DNA of 64,000 nucleotides from Bog-756 sp963725395 (GTDB taxonomy: Bacteria > Actinomycetota > Acidimicrobiia > Acidimicrobiales > RAAP-2). The stretch is from the NCBI GenBank assembly GCA_963725395.1, contig CAVRYH010000012.1, positions 124,001 through 188,000 on the forward strand. Direction: 5' to 3'. Below, piece by piece: positions 1-11,208 of this stretch (positions are counted from its first letter, which is position 1; every line of letters starts with the position of its first letter). The notes beneath the pieces are model-generated. The model was not told the origin of the DNA, searched no databases, and was given only the letters and a program-made list of their open reading frames with translations. A program made the position numbers and the translations under genes.

Positions 1-695
1 GCGGCCACTTCGGCGGCCACGGCTCCCGTGCCGTCGAGCCGGGTGGATACGGACCTCCACTGTTGCTGGCGGGCGGCGAAGCCGGGGTCGGCGATGAGGA
101 GCCGGGCCCGGTCGAGCCTCCCACCCGACGCCTGGGCGACCGAGTCGGCGTGCTCCGGATCGACACCCCGCTCCACCAGCCACGCGACGACATCGCGACG
201 CGACACCGGCCCGAAGGGGACCTTGACGCACCGGCTGGCGATGGTGGCGAGGTCGGGCGTCATCTCGTCCGCCAACAGGATGAAGATGGTGGCCGGTGGT
301 GGCTCCTCCACCGTCTTCAAGAGGGCCGGCGCCGATTTGGCGGCCAGGTGGACGTCGGCGACCATCAGCACCTGGCGGGCCGCCTCCAGGGGACGGCGCT
401 GGGCCCGGGTGACGATCGACCTGGCCTCGTCCACGTCGAGTGAGGCGCCAGTACGCTCCACCACCACGAGATCGGGATGGGTCCCGGCGAGCGCCCGGCG
501 GCACGTGTTGCACCGACCACACCCTCCGTCAGGACACAGCAGGGCGGCGGCCAGGCCCCGCGCCGCCGCCCTCTTTCCGGAGCCCGGCGGGCCGTGGAGG
601 AGATAGGCATGGACCGGTCGGCGGGACGCGGCCATCAGCTGGGCCACCGCCCCGGGTTGGCCGACGACCTCCTCGAACAACAGCGGGCTCGGCAT
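1..695 (-). CDS. holB: DNA polymerase III delta' subunit (partial, runs off left edge)
   Basis: Clamp-loader ATPase subunit that helps place the sliding clamp at the replication fork. The frame stays open from an ATG at 695 to the window edge, so only about 231 residues are seen. Visible are an N-terminal FEEVVGQP segment, a Walker A site HGPPGSGKR (residues 35-42), a four-cysteine zinc cluster (C54, C59, C62, C65) and the LLKTVEEPP stretch near residue 126, all standard for the DnaX/HolB clamp-loader fold. It lies 61 bases downstream of tmk on the same strand, the usual actinobacterial tmk-holB order. The C-terminal collar domain is outside the window, so a short DnaX-like paralogue is not strictly excluded. 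Confidence 0.9.
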   Translation of the reverse strand, partial: MPSPLLFEEVVGQPGAVAQLMAASRRPVHAYLLHGPPGSGKRAAARGLAAALLCPDGGCGRCNTCRRALAGTHPDLVVVERTGASLDVDEARSIVTRAQRRPLEAARQVLMVADVHLAAKSAPALLKTVEEPPPATIFILLADEMTPDLATIASRCVKVPFGPVSRRDVVAWLVERGVDPEHADSVAQASGGRLDRARLLIADPGFAARQQQWRSVSTRLDGTGAVAAEVA

Positions 696-756
696 CGCCT
701 GCGTCCCGGTCGAGGTGTCTGAGGACTCCGCCCCGGTCGACCCGGGCCCGGAGCGA

Positions 757-1428
757 CTAGCTCCCACCGTCGGCCCCCACGTCGATCCACGGGTCCCGTC
801 CCGCAGACCGACCGAGGAGCTGGTGCACCCCGGCCCACACCGAGGCGGCCACCTCTTCGATGGTTGCGGTCCCGTCCACCACCAGCCACCGGGAGGACGT
901 CTCGGCGGCCAGGTGCCGGTAGCCGTCGGCGACCCGCTGGTGGAACTCGCTGCCCTGGCGCTCGAACCGGTCGCCGTCGTCACCCCGGCGCCGGGCTCTC
1001 GCCTCTCCCACCGGGACATCCACCAGCACCGTGAGATCGGGGCGCAGCCCACCTGTGGCCCACTCGACCAGCGTGGACAGCTCGGCCAGGGCCATGCGCC
1101 GCCCGTACCCCTGGTAGGCGAGCGTGGAGGCCGAGAACCGGTCGGTGACCACCCAGCGGCCCTCCGCCAGGGCCGGGTGGATCACCTCGGCGACATGCTG
1201 GGCCCGGTCGGCGGCCATCAGGAGCGCCTCGGACCGCCCGTCGACAGGAGGCTCGTCCCGGTCGAGCAGCAGGGCCCGCAGTGCGCCGCCCAGCCCTGTC
1301 GCACCCGGCTCGAAGGTGAGGACGGCGCCCAGCCGATCGGCGAGGAGACGCGCCTGGGTCGTCTTCCCACAGCCGTCGATGCCCTCGAACGCGATGAGGC
1401 CACCCCTACCCTGTGGACCACCGGTCAC
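757..1428 (-). CDS. tmk: Thymidylate kinase
   Basis: Phosphorylates dTMP to dTDP with ATP in the cytoplasm, supplying dTTP for replication. The 223-residue protein has the P-loop FEGIDGCGKTT near residues 14-24, the DRFSASTLAYQG substrate-binding segment, and a LID region rich in arginine (EARARRRGDDGDRF). Length is normal for the family. The GTG start overlaps the topA stop codon (GTGA at 1425-1428), so it is translationally coupled to topA; holB follows. This topA-tmk-holB arrangement is common in actinobacteria. Confidence 0.95.
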   Translation of the reverse strand: MTGGPQGRGGLIAFEGIDGCGKTTQARLLADRLGAVLTFEPGATGLGGALRALLLDRDEPPVDGRSEALLMAADRAQHVAEVIHPALAEGRWVVTDRFSASTLAYQGYGRRMALAELSTLVEWATGGLRPDLTVLVDVPVGEARARRRGDDGDRFERQGSEFHQRVADGYRHLAAETSSRWLVVDGTATIEEVAASVWAGVHQLLGRSAGRDPWIDVGADGGS

Positions 1429-4376
1429 TCGGGACTACTGGTCCTCTTCACCGCGGTCTTCTTCGTCGCGGCCTTCTTCGCCGGTGCCTTCTTCTTGGCC
1501 GTCACCTTCTTCGTCCCCGCCTTCTTGGCCGGTGCCTTCCTGCCTCCCGACTTCTTACGGGTCGAGGGTCCGGCGGCCCGGCGCTCGGCCAGGAGCTCGG
1601 AGGCACGTTCCGCGGTCAGGCTCTCGACGTCATCCCCCCGGCGCAGCGAGGCGTTGGTCGTCCCGTCGGTGACATAGGGTCCGAACCGGCCGTCCTTGAC
1701 CACCATGGTCAGCCCGGTTTCGGGGTCGTTGCCCATCTCGCGCAACGGGCCCTTGGCCGTGCGGTTCCCCCGGGTCTTCGGCTGGGCGAAGAGGGCGACG
1801 GCCTCGTCGACGGTGACCGTGAGGATCTGATCCTCGGTGAGCAGACTGCGGGTGTCGCTGCCCCTCTTCAGGTACGGCCCGAACTTGCCGTTGTGGGCGA
1901 CGATCTCCTCGCCGGTGGCCGGGTCGCTGCCCACCACGCGGGGGATGCGCAGGAGTTCGAGGGCCTGCTCCAGGGTGAGGGTGGCCGGGGACATGGAGGC
2001 GAACAGGGAGGACGTCCGGGGCTTGGGGCCCCCCTCGACCAGCTCTCCCAACTGCACATAGGGCCCGAACCGTCCCGCTCTCACCTGCACCGGTTGGCCC
2101 GTCTCGGGGTCCTCGCCCAGGACCCGGTCGGACGAGGGCGCCTCGAGGAGCTCCTCGGCGCGCTCCACTGTGAGCTCGTCGGGGGCCAGGTCCTCGGGGA
2201 TGGACACCCGGTCCTCGCCGCGTTGCAGGTACGGGCCGTACCGGCCCACCCGGGCCACGATGTCCTGACCGTCGGACCCCACTCCGATGGGGATGGAGTT
2301 GATCTCCCGGGCGTCGATCTCGCCCAGGTATGTGCTCACCTCGCGCTTGAGGCCGAGGGCGCGGACGTGGCCCGCCACCGGGGTGCCGCCGGATCCCCCG
2401 GTCTTCGCGGTCCCGTTCCCGTTGGCCGTGCCGTGGTCGACCGAGGAACCGTTCCCGTTGGTCGGTGCCGGACCCACCGCCCCGGTGTCGGCCGCCCCGA
2501 AGTAGAACCGGGTCAACCAGGGCAACGACTCCTCGTTCCCGGCGGCGATGGCGTCGAGGTCGTCCTCCATCGACGCGGTAAACCCGTAGTCGACCAGATC
2601 GGCGAAGTACCGCTCGAGCAGGCCGACCACGGCGAAGGCGGTGAAGGAGGGAACGAGCGCGGTTCCCTTCTTCCACACGTAGCCGCGGTCGAGGATGGTG
2701 GCGATGACGCTGGCATAGGTCGAGGGCCGTCCCACCCCGAGCTCCTCCATGGCCTTGACCAGTGAGGCCTCGGTGTAGCGGGCGGGAGGTTGGGTGGCGT
2801 GCGATCCCGGTTCGAGCTCGTCCACCGACAGCGGGTCACCCTCGTCCACGGGGGGCAGATGGACCTCGCGGTCGGCCAACTCGGCCTCGGGATCGTCCTC
2901 GCCCTCCACATAGGCCCGCAGATAGCCGGGGAACTGGATCACCTTGCCCGACGCCGAGAACTCCGCCTCGCGCCCCCCGACCCCCTCGGGCCCGCCGGCC
3001 GTGCCGACCAGGCGGACCTGGGCGCTCGTGCCGGTGGCGTCGGCCATCTGGGAGGCGACCGTCCGCTTCCAGATGAGGTCGTAGAGCCGGAACTCGTCGC
3101 CCGACAGCGAGCGCGCCGCCTCGTCCGGGGTGCGGAACGACTCCCCCGCGGGCCGGATGGCCTCGTGGGCCTCCTGGGCGTTCTTCACCTTGCGTTCGTA
3201 GCGTCGGGGCTGGCCGGGCACGTACTCGGGGCCGTAGAGGGCGGCGGCCTGGGACCGGGCGGCGTCGAGGGCCTGGCTCGACAGGGTGGTCGAGTCGGTG
3301 CGCATGTAGGTGATCCACCCGTCCTCGTACAGGCGCTGGGCGACCTGCATGGCCCGCTTGGAGCTGAAGCGCAGCTTGCGGCCGGCCTCCTGCTGCAGGG
3401 TGGAGGTCATGAACGGGGCCGACGGCGAGCGCCGGAAGGGCTTGTGGGTGACGGACCTCACCGTGAACGGCACGCCCGACAGGCCGGCGGCCAACGACCG
3501 GGCCTCCTCCTCCCCGAGGACCACGACAGGCCCGGACGCGGCCAGGGACCCCGAGTCGTCGAAGTCGCGGCCCGAGGCCAGGCCCACGCCGTCCAACGAC
3601 ACCAGCGATGCAGTGAAGGACCGCGTGTTCCCCCCGGCTCCCGACGAGTCGGCACCGGCCGTCGTGAACGTCCCGTCGATGCCCCACCACCCTGCCGAGC
3701 GGAAGCCCATCCGCGCCCGTTCCCGCTCGACCACCATCCGGGTGGCCACACTCTGGACGCGGCCGGCGGACAGCCGGGGCATGATCTTCTTCCACAGGAC
3801 CGGGGACACCTCATAGCCGTAGAGGCGGTCGAGGATCCGCCGCGCCTCCTGGGCGTCGACCAGTCGGCGGTCGAGGTCACGCCACTCGGTGACGGCCCGC
3901 TCGATGGCCGGCCGGGTGATCTCGTGGAACACCATCCTCTTGACCGGGACCCGCGGGGCCAGCACCTCGAGCAGGTGCCAGGCGATGGACTCGCCCTCGC
4001 GGTCCTCGTCAGAGGCCAGATAGACCTCGCTCGCCTGCTTGACGAGCTGCTTCAACTTGGCCACCTGGGACTTCTTCTCCGTCGAGACCACATAGAGCGG
4101 CTTGAACCCGTTGTCCACGTCCACGCCGAGCCGCGACCAGGGCTCGCCCTTGAACGCGGCCGGCACCTCGTCGGCGCGGCGGGGGAGGTCGCGGATGTGG
4201 CCGATCGAGGACTCGACCACATAGCCCGGCCCGAGCAGTCCGGCGATGGTCTTGGCCTTGGCCGGCGATTCCACGATGACCAGGGGCTTGGCCCCCGACC
4301 GGGGCCGCGTGCCCCCGGCGGCGCCGTCGTCGGCGCCGCTGTCCGCGGTGGTCTCTGTCAGGTCGGTGGGTGGCAT
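1425..4376 (-). CDS. topA: DNA topoisomerase I (type IA)
   Basis: Relaxes negatively supercoiled DNA by single-strand passage. An N-terminal Toprim domain begins at KPLVIVESPAKAKTIAG and contains the acidic triad segment SDEDREGESIAWH. The catalytic tyrosine lies in WITYMRTDSTTLS (about residue 353). RPSTYASVIATILDRGYV is also conserved. The C-terminus carries several topoisomerase C-terminal repeats of the GRFGPYVQ type and no zinc fingers, ending in a lysine/alanine-rich tail (KKAPAKKA-like), the actinobacterial form. I chose the ATG at 4376; an in-frame TTG at 4418 would add 14 residues. No clear Shine-Dalgarno sequence precedes either. Confidence 0.96.
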   Translation of the reverse strand: MPPTDLTETTADSGADDGAAGGTRPRSGAKPLVIVESPAKAKTIAGLLGPGYVVESSIGHIRDLPRRADEVPAAFKGEPWSRLGVDVDNGFKPLYVVSTEKKSQVAKLKQLVKQASEVYLASDEDREGESIAWHLLEVLAPRVPVKRMVFHEITRPAIERAVTEWRDLDRRLVDAQEARRILDRLYGYEVSPVLWKKIMPRLSAGRVQSVATRMVVERERARMGFRSAGWWGIDGTFTTAGADSSGAGGNTRSFTASLVSLDGVGLASGRDFDDSGSLAASGPVVVLGEEEARSLAAGLSGVPFTVRSVTHKPFRRSPSAPFMTSTLQQEAGRKLRFSSKRAMQVAQRLYEDGWITYMRTDSTTLSSQALDAARSQAAALYGPEYVPGQPRRYERKVKNAQEAHEAIRPAGESFRTPDEAARSLSGDEFRLYDLIWKRTVASQMADATGTSAQVRLVGTAGGPEGVGGREAEFSASGKVIQFPGYLRAYVEGEDDPEAELADREVHLPPVDEGDPLSVDELEPGSHATQPPARYTEASLVKAMEELGVGRPSTYASVIATILDRGYVWKKGTALVPSFTAFAVVGLLERYFADLVDYGFTASMEDDLDAIAAGNEESLPWLTRFYFGAADTGAVGPAPTNGNGSSVDHGTANGNGTAKTGGSGGTPVAGHVRALGLKREVSTYLGEIDAREINSIPIGVGSDGQDIVARVGRYGPYLQRGEDRVSIPEDLAPDELTVERAEELLEAPSSDRVLGEDPETGQPVQVRAGRFGPYVQLGELVEGGPKPRTSSLFASMSPATLTLEQALELLRIPRVVGSDPATGEEIVAHNGKFGPYLKRGSDTRSLLTEDQILTVTVDEAVALFAQPKTRGNRTAKGPLREMGNDPETGLTMVVKDGRFGPYVTDGTTNASLRRGDDVESLTAERASELLAERRAAGPSTRKKSGGRKAPAKKAGTKKVTAKKKAPAKKAATKKTAVKRTSSPE

Positions 4377-4466
4377 GGCTGTGGGCCCAGGGTGAACGGT
4401 GGAACGATCCCTTGTCAACCCCGGGCCCCGCTCCTGGGCCCCTCAACACCCCTCTGAGCTGGGTAT

Positions 4467-6857
<2,391 letters not shown>

Positions 6858-6902
6858 CGGTGAGGCTCCCTTCGGTGTAGGCCGTCGTCACGGTCGTAAC
6901 GA

Positions 6903-9641
6903 TCACGGTCTGCGAACTGTTCGGCTCCGACAGCCGCGATCGCCAGGAGAAACGAAGCGGCGTTTCCCCCGAGCGGATTCACGGCGGCTTTGCCGTGCGC
7001 CGAGGCGCGCCACGCTGGCACGCGCAACCCGGCAACGGGGGCAGAACATACCGACAAATGGGGCCGATGAGCAAGGAAGCCCCCGGGTCGGTGGGCCCGA
7101 GCCCCCGACCTGGGGGTCGGGTCCGGAGCGGTCATGTCGGTTCGACCCCGGCCTCCGGGCCGGCGATGAGCTCGTAGTCCGGGTTGAGGATGGCCTGGCG
7201 GCGGGCCCAGTCCCCGACCATGCCCTCCACGACCAGGCGGGCCCCGGGCTGGATCCCGGGGATCCGCCGGCGCCCCTGGAACACCAGCAGCAACTTTCCG
7301 GAGTCGTCGACGAGGACGCACTCCAGATTCGAGGTGCCCGCCCGCGGCTGCACCCGCACCGACCTGACCCGACCGGCGACCCGCACCCGCTTCCTCCACT
7401 GGGCGTCGCCGATCGGGGTGGTCCCCCGCGCCCGCTCCCCGAAGGCCAGCCGGTCGAACGACGCCTTGGCCGCGGCCTCCTTGCCGGCGGCGCGGTCGGC
7501 GGACCGGACGGATCTCCCCGCGGGGCGGGCGCTCCGGCCGGGACCGGCTTCCGGCGCCACTCGCGTCGGCGGGAGAACCAACCCCCGGTCAGTTGATAGG
7601 GGACGACGGTGGCGTTGACATGGTTCAGCTGGCCCACGGCGTCGGCGATGTGGTCGGCCGTGGCGTCGTGGAGGACGCGCTGCCACCCGGCGGCGAAGCC
7701 CCGACGGGGAAGCAGGATGGTCAGTTCGGTCTCCTGGTCGGCGACCGTCTCGGCTGCGAGCTCGAGGGCGGCCCGGGTGAGCCGGCGGTCCTCGCACTCC
7801 TCGATGTCGAGGGGGAGCCTCGACAGCCCGAGGCGCCGCCAGTCGTCCTCCAGCTTGACCGACTCCTTGGCGTCCAACACGAAATGGACGGCTCGCAGCT
7901 CGTCGGGGTGGAGCGTGCGCGCGTACTGGAGTGCCCGGGCGGTCGCCATGTCGAGCTGGTCCACCAGCACGACCACCACGTGCCGGTTGAGCACCGGCGC
8001 CTCGGCCGCCTCGGCCGCCCCCACCTCCAGCTGGCTCTCCTCGTCCACGTACTGGCGGTGCAGACGGACGAGTCCGAAGAACATGATGGGCCCGACGATC
8101 ACGACCACCCAGGCGCCCTCGGTGAACTTCACCGTGGCGAAGATGAGGACGATGAGGGCGGTGAGGAACGCCGAGAAGCCGTTGACCACGACGCCGCGTC
8201 GCCAGTGCGCTCCGCGGTTGTCGAGATTGTGCTTGACCATCCCCGCCCCGGCCATGGCGAAGCCGGTGAACACGCCGATGGCGTACAGCGCCACCAGGCT
8301 CGACACCTGGGCCCCGGTAGCCACCAGCAGCAAGATGGCCACCACGGTGAGCACGATGATGCCGTTGGAGAAGGCCAGGCGGTGCCCCCGGCGGGTGAGC
8401 TGCTTGGGCAGGTAGGCGTCCTCGGCCACGAAGCTGGCGAGGAACGGGAACCCGTTGAAGCTGGTGTTCCCCCCGGTGTAGAGGATCAGCATGGTGGCGA
8501 ACTGGACGACGTAGAAGAGGATCTTGCCCACCGGGCCGTCGCCGAGGACGAAGCGGACCTCCTGGGAGACGACGGTCGGCGACCCGGCGAGGTAGGGGAC
8601 CGCGTGCGTCCAGTGGGCGATCAGGGTGACGCCGAGCACGAGGAAGGCGAGCACGCTGCTCATGACGACCAGGGTCTGGCGGGCGTGCCGCGACGTGGGT
8701 TCGCGGAAGGTTCCCACCCCGTTGGAGATGGCCTCGAGCCCGGTGAGGGAGGAGCCACCGTTGGCGAACGACTTGAGGATGATGATGAACGAGGCGCCGT
8801 AGAGCAGGCCCGACCCGGAATGCCCGATGGGCACGGTCCCGGCGTGTTGGGGGATGGCGTGGACCGACAGCGTTCCCATGGCCTTCTTCAGGTACCCGGC
8901 GACGACCACGAAGGCCAGGCTGAAGATGAAGAAGTAGGTCGGGAAGGCGAAGAACTTCCCCGCCTCCCTGATGCCCCGCAGGTTGCCGTAGAGGAGCAGG
9001 AGGACCACGGCGATGGTGATGGGGACGGTGAGGGGGACGAGGGCCGGGAAGGCACTGGTCAGGGCGGCGGTGCCCGCCGCCGTCTGGACGGCCACGGTCA
9101 CCGTGTAGTCGATGAGGAGCGCCACGGCGGCCACCTGGGCCACCTTCGGGCCGAAGTTCTCCCGGGCCACGACGTAGGAGCCCCCGGCCTTGGTGTACAG
9201 CCGGATGACGTCGAGGTAGGACAGGGTGACGAAGAACAACACCCCGAGGATGGCCATGGTGACCGGCACCACCAGGACGAAGCCGGCCAGCCCCACGGCC
9301 GGGACGAGCACGGTCAGCATCTCCTCGGTGCCGTATGCCGAAGAGGAGATGCAGTCGGGGGCCAGCACCCCGAGTGCCGACGGCCGGCCCAACCGCTCAC
9401 CCTGCAGCTGCTCGTTGACCAGTGGCGGCCCCAGCAACTTGTTCTTCATCCGGTAGCGGAGCGTCTCGGGCAGGTCGAGTTTCGCCACCGTGCCCGGGGC
9501 GGGGCGCCGAGGCGCGGGCGGCCGGGTCGGCGGAGGGGGTGTCACCTCCACGCCGGTGGGGCCGCCAGGCGGGCGCGGCGGCCCTGGGGGTGGGCCGGGC
9601 GGACCGGGCGGACTCCCTGCTCCGGTCACTATTGGCTCCAC
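6903..9641 (-). CDS. APC-superfamily amino-acid permease (3' end uncertain)
   Basis: Integral membrane transporter of the APC superfamily, similar in place and layout to mycobacterial Rv2690c. A proline-rich N-terminus of about 50 residues is followed by roughly a dozen membrane segments (for example DCISSSAYGTEEML, the first substrate-site helix, and SYVVARENFGPKVAQVAAVA), then a cytoplasmic USP-like tail (RHVVVVLVDQLDMATARALQ). Homology-like sequence ends near GGWFSRRREWRRK (about 7560). Beyond that the frame runs another 220 residues through the OB-fold gene in low-complexity arginine/proline/serine-rich sequence, so the true C-terminus is probably about 7540. GTG start at 9641. Divergent from the trkA pair, suggesting linkage to ion homeostasis. 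Confidence 0.8.
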   Translation of the reverse strand: MEPIVTGAGSPPGPPGPPPGPPRPPGGPTGVEVTPPPPTRPPAPRRPAPGTVAKLDLPETLRYRMKNKLLGPPLVNEQLQGERLGRPSALGVLAPDCISSSAYGTEEMLTVLVPAVGLAGFVLVVPVTMAILGVLFFVTLSYLDVIRLYTKAGGSYVVARENFGPKVAQVAAVALLIDYTVTVAVQTAAGTAALTSAFPALVPLTVPITIAVVLLLLYGNLRGIREAGKFFAFPTYFFIFSLAFVVVAGYLKKAMGTLSVHAIPQHAGTVPIGHSGSGLLYGASFIIILKSFANGGSSLTGLEAISNGVGTFREPTSRHARQTLVVMSSVLAFLVLGVTLIAHWTHAVPYLAGSPTVVSQEVRFVLGDGPVGKILFYVVQFATMLILYTGGNTSFNGFPFLASFVAEDAYLPKQLTRRGHRLAFSNGIIVLTVVAILLLVATGAQVSSLVALYAIGVFTGFAMAGAGMVKHNLDNRGAHWRRGVVVNGFSAFLTALIVLIFATVKFTEGAWVVVIVGPIMFFGLVRLHRQYVDEESQLEVGAAEAAEAPVLNRHVVVVLVDQLDMATARALQYARTLHPDELRAVHFVLDAKESVKLEDDWRRLGLSRLPLDIEECEDRRLTRAALELAAETVADQETELTILLPRRGFAAGWQRVLHDATADHIADAVGQLNHVNATVVPYQLTGGWFSRRREWRRKPVPAGAPAPRGDPSGPPTAPPARRPRPRRRSTGWPSGSGRGGPPRSATPSGGSGCGSPVGSGRCGCSRGRAPRIWSASSSTTPESCCWCSRGAGGSPGSSPGPAWSWRAWSGTGPAARPSSTRTTSSSPARRPGSNRHDRSGPDPQVGGSGPPTRGLPCSSAPFVGMFCPRCRVARASVARLGARQSRRESARGKRRFVSPGDRGCRSRTVRRP
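7104..7121 (-). terminator. Hairpin after the OB-fold gene
   Basis: A perfect inverted repeat CCCGACC / GGTCGGG with a 4-base loop (TGGG on the + strand) begins 10 bases beyond the stop codon at 7132 of the minus-strand OB-fold gene. No T-run follows, so it is terminator-like rather than a canonical intrinsic terminator. Confidence 0.4.
7132..7560 (-). CDS. OB-fold nucleic-acid-binding domain protein
   Basis: Small actinobacterial protein with an OB-fold, related to the conserved protein found beside the ceoB/ceoC genes in mycobacteria (Rv2694c type). Recognisable segments are WRKRVRVAGRVRSVRV, LLLVFQGRRRIPGI and PGARLVVEGMVGDW, a five-strand OB pattern. The partner and exact role are unknown. 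The frame is open up to 7797; I chose the GTG at 7560, giving about 142 residues. It overlaps the 3' part of the permease frame on the same strand but in another frame, so either the permease stop is misplaced or the genes truly overlap. A hairpin follows the stop. Confidence 0.72.
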   Translation of the reverse strand: MAPEAGPGRSARPAGRSVRSADRAAGKEAAAKASFDRLAFGERARGTTPIGDAQWRKRVRVAGRVRSVRVQPRAGTSNLECVLVDDSGKLLLVFQGRRRIPGIQPGARLVVEGMVGDWARRQAILNPDYELIAGPEAGVEPT

Positions 9642-9789
9642 CCCATCAGTAAATCATGGAGGCCGGGCCTGGCGCGACCTGGCGCTGTAGGGAAAAGTCC
9701 AGGCCAGCCGCGAGGAGCACACGAGCCGTCGGGCCGGGCGCTCAGGGGGTGAGTTGTCTTCGACCGCCTATACGTGTTGCATTGGTCAG

Positions 9790-10545
9790 GTGCATATCGT
9801 CATCGTGGGATGTGGTCGTGTCGGGTCGGGCCTCGGCGTCGGGCTGACCGGACAGGGGCATTCGGTCGCCGTCATCGACCGCAACGCCAAGGCGTTCCAG
9901 CGGCTCCCCGCCGACTGGCCGGGCACCACCATCCTCGGGTCCGGCTTCGACCGGGACGACCTGGACCGGGCCGGGGCCAGGACAGCGACGGCGCTGGCCG
10001 CCGTCACCAGCGGCGACAACTCCAACATCCTGACCGCCCGCATCGCCCGCGAGACCTACGAGATCCCGAACGTGGTGGCCAGGATCTACGACCCGCGGCG
10101 GGCGCAGATCTACCTCCGCCTCGGCATTCCCACGGTCGCCACCGTGTCGTGGACCATCGACCAGGTCCGTCGGCGTCTCGTCCCCGGCGAGCTCGAATCG
10201 GAGTGGTCGGACCCGACCGGGACGCTCTCGCTCGTCGAACGGGAGCTCCCCGAGCGTTGGGCCGGCAAACGCCTGGCCGATGTGTCGGTGCCCGGCGACA
10301 TGACCGTCGTGGCGGTGACGAGGGCCGGCGTCGCCCGGCTCGACTTCGCCGATCTGGTCGGCCAGGACGGGGACATCCTCCACGTGCTGGTGACCGACCA
10401 GGCGTTCGACCGGCTGAAGACCCGCCTGGCCAAGAGCGCCGCGGAAGAGGCTGCCGGCCTCGGCGCCGACGGACGCGCCGGCGCTGAGGGCGCGGGCGGC
10501 GACGGAGCCGCCCCATCCGATGTCGTCACCGGGGGGCGGGCATGA
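9790..10545 (+). CDS. trkA: TrkA-family potassium uptake regulatory protein (CeoB-like)
   Basis: Cytoplasmic RCK protein expected to bind NAD(H) and gate a Trk/Ktr-type potassium channel. It begins HIVIVGCGRVGSGL, a Rossmann GxGxxG motif, followed by the acidic strand end VAVIDRN, then a TrkA-C domain. About 251 residues from the GTG at 9790; an upstream ATG at 9754 would add 12 cysteine-containing residues unlike the family. The stop overlaps the next start (ATGA), so the two genes are coupled. The C-terminus after residue 220 is an alanine/glycine-rich tail. No membrane potassium channel subunit is seen nearby. Confidence 0.9.
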   Translation: MHIVIVGCGRVGSGLGVGLTGQGHSVAVIDRNAKAFQRLPADWPGTTILGSGFDRDDLDRAGARTATALAAVTSGDNSNILTARIARETYEIPNVVARIYDPRRAQIYLRLGIPTVATVSWTIDQVRRRLVPGELESEWSDPTGTLSLVERELPERWAGKRLADVSVPGDMTVVAVTRAGVARLDFADLVGQDGDILHVLVTDQAFDRLKTRLAKSAAEEAAGLGADGRAGAEGAGGDGAAPSDVVTGGRA

Positions 10546-11204
10546 AGGTCGCCATCGCCGGTGCCGGGAGCGTCGGCACGGCCATCGCCTCGGACCTTCA
10601 CGCCGGCGGGCACGAGGTGCTCGTCATCGAGCAGGATCCCGACCTCGTGGCCCGCATCCGGGACGATCTCGACATCACCTGGGTGGTGGCCGACGCGTGC
10701 GAGGTCTCCTCGCTCGACGCGGCCGGACTGTCCACCGTCGACGTCGTCGTGGCGGCCACCGGCGACGACGAGGACAACCTGGTGGTCTCCCTACTGGCCA
10801 AGCAGGAGTTCGCGGTCCCCCGCGTGGTGGCTCGCGTCAACCACCCGAAGAACCAGTGGCTCTTCACCGAGTCCTGGGGCGTCGACGTGTCGGTGTCCAC
10901 CCCGCAGCTCCTCACCGCCCTGGTCGAAGAGGCCGTTTCGGTGGGCAGCCTCGTCCGTCTCCTCCGTTTCGAAGGGGGCAACGCCCACCTGGTCGAGGTC
11001 ACCCTGGCCGACGACTCGCCGGCCGCCGGCGTGGCCCTGGTCGACCTCGGCGTGCCACGCGACGCCACCGTGGTGGCCGTGGTCCGCAACGACCGTCTCA
11101 TCGTGCCCCGCGGCGACACCCGCCTGGCCATCGGGGACGAGGTCCTCGTCCTCGTGACCGCCGACGCCGAGGACATCGTGCAGCAGTTGTTGGTGGGGCG
11201 ATGA
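10542..11204 (+). CDS. TrkA-family protein (CeoC-like)
   Basis: Second RCK-type regulatory subunit, 220 residues. The Rossmann motif VAIAGAGSVGTAIASDL is at the N-terminus, with VLVIEQDPD closing the second strand. A TrkA-C domain spans the last 80 residues (LVRLLRFEGGNAHLVEV onward). The start ATG sits inside the stop of the preceding gene. Paired small TrkA proteins of this kind occur in mycobacteria (ceoB/ceoC) beside the same permease and OB-fold genes, so the four are a conserved neighbourhood. Confidence 0.9.
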   Translation: MKVAIAGAGSVGTAIASDLHAGGHEVLVIEQDPDLVARIRDDLDITWVVADACEVSSLDAAGLSTVDVVVAATGDDEDNLVVSLLAKQEFAVPRVVARVNHPKNQWLFTESWGVDVSVSTPQLLTALVEEAVSVGSLVRLLRFEGGNAHLVEVTLADDSPAAGVALVDLGVPRDATVVAVVRNDRLIVPRGDTRLAIGDEVLVLVTADAEDIVQQLLVGR

Positions 11205-11208
11205 GCCG

